From Bacteroidales bacterium (lineage in GTDB: Bacteria; Bacteroidota; Bacteroidia; Bacteroidales; F082): a stretch of 64,000 bases of DNA. The notes below the pieces were generated by a model that had not been told where the DNA came from, did not search any database, and worked only from the letters and a program-made list of their open reading frames with translations. Positions 54,046 through 60,831 of this stretch are shown here, in pieces (position 1 is the stretch's first letter; the number at the start of each line of letters is the position of its first letter). The translations under genes were made by a program, and so were the position numbers. The stretch is taken from assembly GCA_029983675.1 (NCBI GenBank), contig JASBYY010000005.1, forward strand, positions 1-64,000. Reading direction: 5' to 3'.

Positions 54046-54800
54046 CCGAAGTAATACGCACAAACGGATTGAAAATCGGTTACAAGGGTATGGCTTTATT
54101 TCCTGAAATCAATGTCAGCATGATGCAGGGCGACTTGGTTGCTTTGGCTGGGCCGAATGGTGCCGGAAAAACCACGCTTTTCAAGACTTTGTCGGCAAGC
54201 CTGAAACCTGTTTCGGGCGAAGTACAGGTTTTCGGGAAGCCTTTGCCATCCTATTCGCCTTCTGAACGTGCCTCTTTGTTCAGCCTTGTATTGACCGAAA
54301 AACCAGACGATTTGTTTCTAAAAGTTGCAGACATCGTTGCGGCAGGCCGCTACCCGCATCTTGGACTATTGGCTCGGCTTCATAAGGACGACGAGCGCAT
54401 TATCGCCGAAAGCCTCCACACCATTGGCATCACCCATCTCGCACATCGCAGTTTTATCTCCCTCAGCGATGGCGAAAAGCAAAAAGTGATGATTGCCAAA
54501 GCCCTCGTTCAAGATACACCTATTATCTTTATGGACGAACCTGCTGCTTTTCTCGATTATCCGAGCAAAATAGAGTTGATGGCCTTGATGTTGATGCTGA
54601 CCCGCGACAAAGGCAAAACCATCCTGTTCAGTTCGCACGACCTGGACTTGCTGCTGCGTTATTCCGACACGATGTGGGTGGTGGCGCACAATAGGCCTTT
54701 GGTATCAGGCGCCCCGAAAAACCTCATCAACGACGGCATCATCGACACCTACTTCCCACCCATCAAAGCCAAGGAGCAGTTTTTCTGGATGAACCGATAA
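54042..54800 (+). CDS. ABC transporter ATP-binding protein (FepC/BtuD type)
   Basis: A 252-residue ATPase with Walker A GPNGAGKTT at residues 37-45, Walker B IIFMDEPAAFLDYP, and switch SSHDLDLLLRY. The signature motif is LSDGEKQKV rather than the usual LSGGQ, a known variant. Its start overlaps the permease stop (ATGA), so they form one importer. No substrate-binding protein or outer-membrane receptor gene is adjacent; these must lie elsewhere. Confidence 0.93.
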   Translation: MTEVIRTNGLKIGYKGMALFPEINVSMMQGDLVALAGPNGAGKTTLFKTLSASLKPVSGEVQVFGKPLPSYSPSERASLFSLVLTEKPDDLFLKVADIVAAGRYPHLGLLARLHKDDERIIAESLHTIGITHLAHRSFISLSDGEKQKVMIAKALVQDTPIIFMDEPAAFLDYPSKIELMALMLMLTRDKGKTILFSSHDLDLLLRYSDTMWVVAHNRPLVSGAPKNLINDGIIDTYFPPIKAKEQFFWMNR

Positions 54801-55046
54801 TGATAAAAGTAAGGTGATTGTAGAACCTGTCCGACTGATGCAATACCATGAGAGCGACAAAAAGGCGAAAAGAAAAACCGGTCTATCGGCTGTTTGACCG
54901 TTCAAAAAAGTGCTTGTTTCGACAAAAAGAAAGCCAAAGCAAGCCTTTATGGCAAAAGCATCATCAAATAACACATTGATTATTAGAAGGTTTACAAATT
55001 TATTGAAAAAAAAGTATTTTTTTGCTTGCGAATCGAAGAAAAATGG

Positions 55047-55054
55047 TAATTTTG
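55047..55054 (+). promoter_or_regulatory. -7 box for tRNA-Arg(ACG)
   Basis: TAATTTTG, with TTTG at 55021-55024 (22 bp) or CTTG at 55025-55028 (18 bp) as -33. It lies 14 bp before the tRNA. Confidence 0.5.
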
Positions 55055-55068
55055 CAGCGCAAAACACT

Positions 55069-55142
55069 GGACCAGTAGCTCAATTGGATAGAGTCCCTGA
55101 CTACGGATCAGACGGTTGTGGGTTCGAGTCCCGCCTGGTTCA
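55069..55142 (+). tRNA. tRNA-Arg (anticodon ACG)
   Basis: A 74-nt cloverleaf: acceptor GGACCAG with CTGGTTC, anticodon loop CTACGGA with ACG (A34 becoming inosine), T loop TTCGAGT. CCA is not encoded. Confidence 0.95.
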
Positions 55143-55146
55143 CGTG

Positions 55147-55176
55147 AAAAGGTTCCTCAAAAAGAACCTTTTTTTA
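55147..55176 (+). terminator. Terminator-like hairpin between two tRNA genes
   Basis: AAAGGTTC and GAACCTTT with an 8-base loop and a run of seven T. Its T-run ends only 4 bases before tRNA-Glu. Confidence 0.8.
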
Positions 55177-55179
55177 TCT

Positions 55180-55251
55180 GGCCCATTCGACTAGCGGTTA
55201 GGTCGTAAGTTTCTCACACTTAAAACAGCGGTTCGATTCCGCTATGGGCTA
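55180..55251 (+). tRNA. tRNA-Glu (anticodon CTC)
   Basis: A 72-nt cloverleaf: acceptor GGCCCAT with ATGGGCT, anticodon stem TAAGT/ACTTA with loop TTCTCAC (CTC), T arm AGCGG TTCGATT CCGCT. The G1-U72 end pair is unusual. CCA is not encoded. No promoter fits between the preceding terminator hairpin and this gene. Confidence 0.9.
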
Positions 55252-55264
55252 CAAAATCTTTAGC

Positions 55265-55308
55265 AATCCACAATCACTTAGAAACCAAGAGATTGTGGAT
55301 TTTTCTTT
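55265..55308 (+). terminator. Terminator after tRNA-Glu
   Basis: An 11-bp perfect stem AATCCACAATC / GATTGTGGATT is followed by TTTTCTTTT. Confidence 0.85.
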
Positions 55309-55377
55309 TGAGATAAATATGCTTTCTTGCGCCACATTCATAGTGTCTTGCGTGTCACGCATCATTCCACATTAAAA

Positions 55378-55413
55378 GAGGCCATGTCAAAAATCGGATT
55401 TTGACACAGCCTC
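55378..55413. repeat. Partial copy (B) of the MITE-like terminal hairpin
   Basis: GAGGCCATGTCAAAA and TTTTGACACAGCCTC form a 15-bp stem with two mismatches. Only the hairpin end of the element is clear; the rest is lost or too diverged. Confidence 0.6.
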
Positions 55414-55774
55414 CCCAAAAGTTGACTCGAACATAGATTCAACAGGCAAAGTTATAAAAGAAAACATTGTTGTCCGGTAAACATATCTAGGATGTTGATA
55501 GTCAAAGTGTTTGGTATGATAAGCCCTCTCTTTGGAATGTTGACTTAACAATTTGTTATTCAGCATGTTATAAATGTCTCTGTGATTTTTACCGGACAGC
55601 AATAAAAAGAAAAAAGAAGCTGCTTTGAAATGCAGTGCATACAGCCTAGCTAACTCTTATAACAAAGTCATTATTCAATCATTCGATTTTTTTCTTTGTT
55701 TTCGGTTGATTTGATGCGCTGCATTGGCTCGTTTTGCCTATCGTCTCACTCACAACAGGACCAGTCATGCCGCT

Positions 55775-55798
55775 GTCATTCTGGACTTGATCCAGAAT
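55775..55798. repeat. REP-like palindrome 1
   Basis: GTCATTCTGGACTTGATCCAGAAT holds the stem TCTGGA / TCCAGA. The layout (GTCATTC, stem, short loop) matches a family of short intergenic palindromes seen in many unrelated bacteria. Confidence 0.6.
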
Positions 55799-55875
55799 TG
55801 ATTCAGCATCTCATCATTAGCAAAAATACCTTAATAGAACAATCTCCTTAAGGAAATTCCGCATCAATCCCAAAT

Positions 55876-55901
55876 AGATCCCGTGTCAAGCACGGGATGA
55901 C
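55876..55901. repeat. REP-like palindrome 2
   Basis: The stem ATCCCGTG / CACGGGAT around TCAAG, flanked by GAC, is a second member of the same general class and is in the opposite orientation to palindrome 1. Confidence 0.65.
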
Positions 55902-55974
55902 TGAGTTTGGGACATGGTGCGGAATGACCAATTTGGGACGTGATACGGGATAACTATGTTTGGAATGGCGTGGC
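55895..55974. repeat. Three degenerate 26-bp tandem repeats
   Basis: Units start at 55895, 55921 and 55948, with the pattern GGrATgAC, about five bases, TTTGGgA, then a GTG-rich end. A fourth start, ATGGAATGAGC, follows at 55975. The first unit grows out of palindrome 2. Confidence 0.6.
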
Positions 55975-56077
55975 ATGGAATGAGCTCAACACAAACAAAA
56001 AAGGGTTGATCCCCTCATTTGAAAATCAACCCAAAACCCTGATGCAAGTATGGTTTTCGTTGTTCAATGAAAACAAC

Positions 56078-56887
56078 TTATCTTTTGAGAGTCAACTCAT
56101 AACGGTCGTTCTCAAAGCCTTCTTCATCGTATATGTTCTGTATTTGAAACACACCTATGGCATCGTTGCCGCGCCCAACCAAAATAACATCACCAACTGA
56201 AAGATTATTGACCGATGAGTATTTATTTCCGGCAAGGTACGAATCATGTAGGTATTTTACGGTGGCAGCATGAAAATTGAAATCGTTGTATCTAACAAAT
56301 TCCAACCCTGTTTTACTCCTCCATTTTCTTGAAAGCAGGGTTGAATCCATTTGCGGATCATGATAGTCGTACACATCGATGGTGGACGAATCGGCGGTCT
56401 GGACAATAACCGGCGTGACCCATTGCAACGACAAACCGTTGGTTTTTTCAGAACATGCCGAATACATTATGATGTTCTCGTATGGAATCAACGGGACGTT
56501 TCCTTCGACTCTGAAGAAAGTAACCTGGGTTGTGCTTTCACCATTGGAAGCGTATGCGGTAAATGAAAGTTTGACTTTCATAAACTCGCTTGTGGTATAG
56601 TATTTTGTAAAAATCGGGTAATCAAATTCGACATGCTTGGCATTGACCAAGGTGTCGAATATCGTTTCAATTCCATTTTCGGAGTCAAAGCTCTTGCATT
56701 CAATGCGGCTTACTGTTTTGGAGGAGGAGAAAGCATTGATGTGGTACAAGATGTATTGGTTGCCGGAAACAGGATTCCCATAGTCGTCGGCACGGGAAAT
56801 GAACAGATTGACCGGGGAGGGGTCTTCATCGCACGATGCAAGCATGAGCGCTGCGCATAACAAGAGGAAAATACGGTTGATCTTCAT
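56078..56887 (-). CDS. Lipoprotein of unknown function
   Basis: 269 residues from the ATG at 56885-56887 (MKINRIFLLLCAALML). The lipobox LASC predicts an SPII lipoprotein, with acidic residues (DED) after the cysteine, as common for exported Bacteroidetes lipoproteins. The rest is mainly beta strand without a recognised family. A MITE-like element (copy C) lies just upstream of the gene. Confidence 0.75.
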   Translation of the reverse strand: MKINRIFLLLCAALMLASCDEDPSPVNLFISRADDYGNPVSGNQYILYHINAFSSSKTVSRIECKSFDSENGIETIFDTLVNAKHVEFDYPIFTKYYTTSEFMKVKLSFTAYASNGESTTQVTFFRVEGNVPLIPYENIIMYSACSEKTNGLSLQWVTPVIVQTADSSTIDVYDYHDPQMDSTLLSRKWRSKTGLEFVRYNDFNFHAATVKYLHDSYLAGNKYSSVNNLSVGDVILVGRGNDAIGVFQIQNIYDEEGFENDRYELTLKR

Positions 56888-56905
56888 AGTGCAGAATGAT
56901 AAGTG

Positions 56906-57062
56906 GCGGTGTGTCATCATGCATAATTTGCCGCCTTAGATACTAGCTTCGGCATCGGTCACACACTTCAGTATGCCAGCCTCAGTCTTTGTGACTTGCA
57001 CTTTGCGCATTCTTACACACCTAAGAGAGGCTGTGCCGAAATTTGCATTTTGACACAGCCCC
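56906..57062 (-). mobile_element. MITE-like repeat, copy C
   Basis: The left end GCGGTGTGTCAT (from 56906) and right end TTTTGACACAGCCCC (to 57062) are inverted relatives, and the right end forms a hairpin with GAGGCTGTGCCGAAAT (57027-57042). The interior shares ATAATTTGCCGC, GCTTCGG and CTTGCACTTTGCGCATTCTT with copy A, plus about 30 extra bases. It lies after the stop of the 57083 gene on the minus strand. Confidence 0.65.
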
Positions 57063-57082
57063 GTTGTGATTTCATTTGAAAA

Positions 57083-57523
57083 TTACTTCTTGTACTTATA
57101 GGCCTTGATTACCATGGTTTGTTTGGTAACCTTGCCAAGAAACATATTTACAACTTCTTCTTTGTAAATGCCGGGCGAGAAAAAGTCTGCGTTGGGGAAA
57201 TCAGCGATAGCCTTCTCTGCGGCAAATCTCAAATCGCCGGGGATATTGATATGCGTGTCACCAAAGAGTTTCACAGAGGTGTTTTGTCTGCGGTTGAAAG
57301 TGATTCCATTCACTTTGTCAATACGATGGAAGAACCCAAAATAGGTCCTGCTGTTTGCCGTGATAGTGGTTTCACCCAGAAACTCAATGTCGTTAATATC
57401 TACATTCATGCGAACTTCGGGCATCATGGATGTTGCCGGAGCTTTTTCCACGGTGTTCAGGCTTCCGCATGACGATAAAACAGCCATTAGGATGACCGAA
57501 GTGATTAACAAGATTTTCTTCAT
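57083..57523 (-). CDS. Small lipoprotein of unknown function
   Basis: A 146-residue protein with a clear lipobox, LSSC, at residues 16-19. The mature part (VRMNVDINDIEFLGETTITANSRTYFG) is mixed alpha/beta and has no family that can be named by eye. It starts 10 bp after the upstream outer-membrane protein gene, so the two probably work together at the outer membrane. Confidence 0.8.
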   Translation of the reverse strand: MKKILLITSVILMAVLSSCGSLNTVEKAPATSMMPEVRMNVDINDIEFLGETTITANSRTYFGFFHRIDKVNGITFNRRQNTSVKLFGDTHINIPGDLRFAAEKAIADFPNADFFSPGIYKEEVVNMFLGKVTKQTMVIKAYKYKK

Positions 57524-57533
57524 GATGCCTCAG

Positions 57534-58352
57534 TTATTTGTTGTTGAAATAATAAGTAATGGTAAATCTGACATCAGAATTCATGTATTTCGATCTGCAA
57601 TCAAGGGAAGTGAATTCATGGAACAATTTGTTCGAGGTGTAGTACTTCTGGATATTGCCATCCATGTCGGTATTTTCATGATATGTCTGATCGTTTGTTC
57701 TGAGAAGACCGGAAAGGCCGTATTCAAAGCCAAGCGAAAGGGGAAGGTCTGCCACGAAAGCCTGCAAACCGATAAAAGCATTCAGGCCTAAGACAAACGA
57801 ATTATAGGAAGCGTTATCCTTATAAATGTACTTCTTCAAGTCGCCGTTTTCATTCTTATAGAATTCCGACTCATTAATAGAAGATTGGGCGTCGAAGCCA
57901 AAGGGAATGCTGGCTCCCATATACACGTCGAGGATGTTTTTGGGCGAGAAGTGGTAGGCCACACCAGGACTAAAACGGAAGTTCCTGCTGAAGTTTTTAC
58001 TCACAAGAGGGATGCTCTTTTCAATGGTGTTGTCTTCCAAGAAGTATTCTTGGTTGAAATTGCCGTTAGCCTTGGTGGTTTTTCCGCCATATTGGAGACC
58101 GGCACGGATTTCCAATTTGTCGGTAGCATAATACTTGACGTTGATCAAAGGCAGACCAACAACCCTAATCTGGGGATTCACAAGTTCTTTGATTTCCATA
58201 AAACTTGGGCCGAAATAAAGTCCCCAATCGCCATATTCCGGACGATTGCCATTAACGATTTTCGAAGCATAGGTTTCTCCTTCGCTTAATTGTGCTTGTG
58301 CCAAACCTACGAAAGCCAAGCAGATGGTCAATGTAATAAATGCTTTTTTCAT
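57534..58352 (-). CDS. Outer-membrane beta-barrel protein of unknown function
   Basis: A 272-residue protein with a signal peptide (MKKAFITLTICLAFVGLAQA) and regular alternating strands typical of an 8- to 12-stranded barrel (WGLYFGPSFMEIK, LEIRAGLQYGG, FRFSPGVAYHF, LGFEYGLSGLL, VRFTITYYF). It is the first gene of a two-gene operon with the small lipoprotein. Ligand or role unknown. Confidence 0.85.
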   Translation of the reverse strand: MKKAFITLTICLAFVGLAQAQLSEGETYASKIVNGNRPEYGDWGLYFGPSFMEIKELVNPQIRVVGLPLINVKYYATDKLEIRAGLQYGGKTTKANGNFNQEYFLEDNTIEKSIPLVSKNFSRNFRFSPGVAYHFSPKNILDVYMGASIPFGFDAQSSINESEFYKNENGDLKKYIYKDNASYNSFVLGLNAFIGLQAFVADLPLSLGFEYGLSGLLRTNDQTYHENTDMDGNIQKYYTSNKLFHEFTSLDCRSKYMNSDVRFTITYYFNNK

Positions 58353-58845
58353 ATAAAAACGATTTTTATTGGGCTCTTATTAATATGCAAATCACTTTAC
58401 GAACGGCCAGAACCCGTTAGGCAGTCCTTTTGCTTTTCAACATGCAAAGCTACAAGAAAAATCTTTCGTTCCAAGGATTTACAAGAAACGTTTTCGGATT
58501 TTTTCAATATCCAATAGCGATTTATCGGTTTATTTCTATGATTTAGAAGTTTTTTCGAATTCATTTGAATCGTTTTTTATATGGTTTGATTGAGGTAATG
58601 ACGTTCCGTTTTGAACAAATCTCCTTTTGATTTGAATGTTGCTGTGGAGAAAAATCCACATTTCTACAATTTATCCACAGGCTTCAAAGATGTCGCATAA
58701 TCAAAAATAAAAAAATATTTCGCTGAAAAACAGAATATTACCATTGTTTTCATATTTTACATCCACTTGTCTCGTACGATTATTGAAAGAAAACACCCCG
58801 AAGTTATTTTAATTATTACAATCTTAAATTTTAAACTCAAACACT
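58353..58845. other. AT-rich divergent gap with DnaA-box-like sites
   Basis: No gene. It holds the leftward promoter (58445-58475), then AT-rich sequence with TTATCCACA at 58671-58679, AAATCCACA at 58652-58660 and, on the minus strand, TTCTCCACA at 58643-58651. The first is a perfect DnaA box. Poly-A/T-rich sequence follows to 58760. Confidence 0.6.
58445..58475 (-). promoter_or_regulatory. Promoter for the outer-membrane protein operon
   Basis: On the minus strand: CTTG, 19 bp, TAGCTTTG. A perfect -7 box, a three-of-four -33 box and ideal spacing. The leader would be about 85 nt. Confidence 0.6.
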
Positions 58846-59196
58846 ATGAAAAAGGTAATTTTTGTCATCGCACTCGTTGCAACAGGTCTCTTTGGTTTCA
58901 CCTCGGTGCAAGCCGTAACCACAGTAAAAGGAAAGGCTGTCATGGAAATCTCCAATGATGATGATGGTTTTGTGGTTGTAGAAGCAAAAGATCTGAATGA
59001 GAAAGTGCAGGCAGCTATCACTGCCCTATCCGAAACGTTCGACATCAACGTGATCAAGTACAATGCCGAGAAGAAAGTCGCATTGGTTGAATTGACCAAC
59101 AAGGAAGATCAATCCACCAAGACGGTCTATCTCAACGAAGAAGGCATAGAAATCGATTGGGAAGCTCCGGCCGATGAAACCGGAAAAGTAGAGTGA
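58846..59196 (+). CDS. Small exported protein of unknown function
   Basis: A 116-residue protein with a signal peptide (MKKVIFVIALVATGLFGFTSVQA) and an acidic mature part of about 93 residues. The DLNEKVQAAITALSETFDINVIKYNAEKKVALVEL part suggests one alpha/beta unit, somewhat like PepSY-type folds. No lipobox. It has a strong terminator and appears to be a single-gene unit. Function unknown. Confidence 0.75.
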   Translation: MKKVIFVIALVATGLFGFTSVQAVTTVKGKAVMEISNDDDGFVVVEAKDLNEKVQAAITALSETFDINVIKYNAEKKVALVELTNKEDQSTKTVYLNEEGIEIDWEAPADETGKVE

Positions 59197-59266
59197 TAGT
59201 ATTTCACAAGTAGTTAGCGCTACAAGTTTTTATGTTTTCACTATTGCAGAATTGCAATAATTACCC

Positions 59267-59311
59267 ATCTCACCGCTTTTTGTGGACTCACAAGGGCGGT
59301 GAGATTTTTTC
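59267..59311 (+). terminator. Terminator of the small exported protein gene
   Basis: A perfect 10-bp stem ATCTCACCGC / GCGGTGAGAT followed by six T. Confidence 0.9.
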
Positions 59312-59382
59312 TGTCCGGCTCCGTCATTTGAAAACAACAGAACTTTCCTCAGTAATGACTACAACTTGACTTTGAAACACTA

Positions 59383-60147
59383 TTATTGTGCTTTCATTCT
59401 TTCCTGCCGCATATCGTACAAGTCGTCCAAATGGCGTTTCAACCGACGCGCCATGGGGCGAAACGTGTAATAGGTGATGGTGGCGGATATGGGCGCCCCC
59501 ACAAGAGGCAGCACCTTTCCCACCCCTTTGGCAAACGAATCCTTTGTAACATTGATTCCGATCCACTGCCCTATTTTCACGGCATAATGCGCCAAAATGG
59601 TCTCCGAAATCTTCAATCCCGCTTTTTGCGATGCAGCGGCGGCAATGTTGACCAAAGCCTCCACTGCAAGTTTGTTTCCCATCATCACACCAACGAACAA
59701 GGTCATGATTTTCATCGATTCGTCATCGAGTTCTTGTTTCAAGTTAGTAAGCGACGGCCAGCCATAAAGATAAATCAGCTTTTGCAACAGCGACAAGATA
59801 TGTCCATAAAACTGAGTCAAATCGGTTGGAAGGGTGCCAAGCATCCACCATCCGCCGGGAAGCCCCATCAGCGCCGATGTGCCACATACCATGGTCAGAT
59901 GATAGCTGATACACTGGTTTGCCAGCTTGTCAATTTCCTTTTTGTCAAGCACGTTAAGCGGAGTGTTTTGTATGGCCTCCATCACCTCCATGGGTGTGCA
60001 GAACTTTGACAATTCCTTGCTCAGAAAGGCATCACGGTCAACCTTGACAAACGGAAGATTCATGCTTCCGTTCATAATACGCTCCCACAGATGCAACGAA
60101 TTGCCGGAGAGTTCCGCCGATGCTTTGTCAGGATTGCCCATATTCAT
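59383..60147 (-). CDS. EcsC-family protein
   Basis: A 254-residue protein of the EcsC family, named after the third gene of the Bacillus ecs operon. Typical stretches are GLPGGWWMLGTLPTDLTQFYGHILSLLQKLIYLYGWP and the glycine-rich VGKVLPLVGAPISATITYYTF near the end. It has amphipathic or membrane-seeking helices but no signal peptide. Biochemical role unknown. It lies 6 bp behind the MORN lipoprotein gene, as the last gene of a three-gene operon. Confidence 0.85.
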   Translation of the reverse strand: MNMGNPDKASAELSGNSLHLWERIMNGSMNLPFVKVDRDAFLSKELSKFCTPMEVMEAIQNTPLNVLDKKEIDKLANQCISYHLTMVCGTSALMGLPGGWWMLGTLPTDLTQFYGHILSLLQKLIYLYGWPSLTNLKQELDDESMKIMTLFVGVMMGNKLAVEALVNIAAAASQKAGLKISETILAHYAVKIGQWIGINVTKDSFAKGVGKVLPLVGAPISATITYYTFRPMARRLKRHLDDLYDMRQERMKAQ

Positions 60148-60153
60148 TGCTTC

Positions 60154-60831
60154 CTACTGTATTTCTGTCTGTTTTTCGAAATATTCGAGCGAATCGACAA
60201 GATGACCATGATCGTAATAAAGTGTCTGAACGACCTTGCCGTCAGGACCGTATCGGGTTTCCTTGCCTTGTTTCACATTGTTTTCGTACGAAACCGTCAT
60301 ACACTTGTACCCCGATTCGTCATACCCCGTTTGTGTTCCTTTCCCCATTACATAATTGGCTGTCGATGAAAGATTGCCACTCTCATAGAAAACCATCCAC
60401 GAACCGTCCAACATGCCATCGGCATACTGACCCTCCATGAATACTTGCCCGTTTTCATACCATTTTTTGACTTCTCCGTTCAATTCGCCATGAGTGTAGT
60501 GTTCTTCTGAAACGAGAACACCTTTTGCTGAATATGAACGCCTCAGGCTGTCACGCACCCCACTTTTGTACCAGCATTCCTCCGAAACGATTCCGTCCTC
60601 ATGCCATCGCGTCAGCTTGCCTTCCAGCTTGTTATCAACATAATTGGCTTGCACTTGCAGATTGCCATTTTGAAAATACCATTTACTGACACCATTCAAC
60701 AACTCGCCTTCATAACGAAGTTCAGATTTAATGGCGCCGTCGTCCCATCTCTCCCTCTTTATGCCATCATTGCAGGCAGTAAAACCGACGGCAAGCAACA
60801 GTATGGCAAGACCAGCGATTTTCATATTCAT
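60154..60831 (-). CDS. MORN-repeat (YwqK-like) lipoprotein
   Basis: A 225-residue lipoprotein (lipobox FTAC at 17-20) made almost wholly of MORN_2-type repeats, visible as recurring Y-x-x-G-x-L-x-G-x-x-K-x-W-Y-x-x-G (GELLNGVSKWYFQNG, KLEGKLTRWHEDG, GELNGEVKKWYENG, GMLDGSWMVFYESG). Such repeats form an open beta sheet. Databases sometimes label the family a toxin-antitoxin antitoxin, but nothing here supports that. Its start overlaps the LysM gene stop by four bases. Confidence 0.88.
   Translation of the reverse strand: MNMKIAGLAILLLAVGFTACNDGIKRERWDDGAIKSELRYEGELLNGVSKWYFQNGNLQVQANYVDNKLEGKLTRWHEDGIVSEECWYKSGVRDSLRRSYSAKGVLVSEEHYTHGELNGEVKKWYENGQVFMEGQYADGMLDGSWMVFYESGNLSSTANYVMGKGTQTGYDESGYKCMTVSYENNVKQGKETRYGPDGKVVQTLYYDHGHLVDSLEYFEKQTEIQ

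Larger units (their letters stand above)
55302..56077. other. Gene-free, repeat-rich stretch
   Basis: Nearly 800 bp without a convincing gene. It contains a degenerate copy of the MITE hairpin (55378-55413), two REP-like palindromes (55775-55798 and 55876-55901) and three 26-bp tandem units (55895-55974). Short open frames here show no family likeness and use repeat sequence as their coding. Confidence 0.65.

Noticed and set aside
55387..55602. A 71-codon minus-strand frame in the repeat-rich gap.
   Set aside because: Its last codons come from the repeat hairpin, and the product resembles no family. A transposase remnant is possible but not supported.
55940..56200. An 86-codon plus-strand frame.
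   Set aside because: It begins in tandem repeats and runs antisense into the lipoprotein gene; no conserved features.
60154..60831. The MORN-repeat lipoprotein as a toxin-antitoxin antitoxin.
   Set aside because: The label comes from old database names. It has a lipobox, sits outside the cytoplasm and has no toxin partner.
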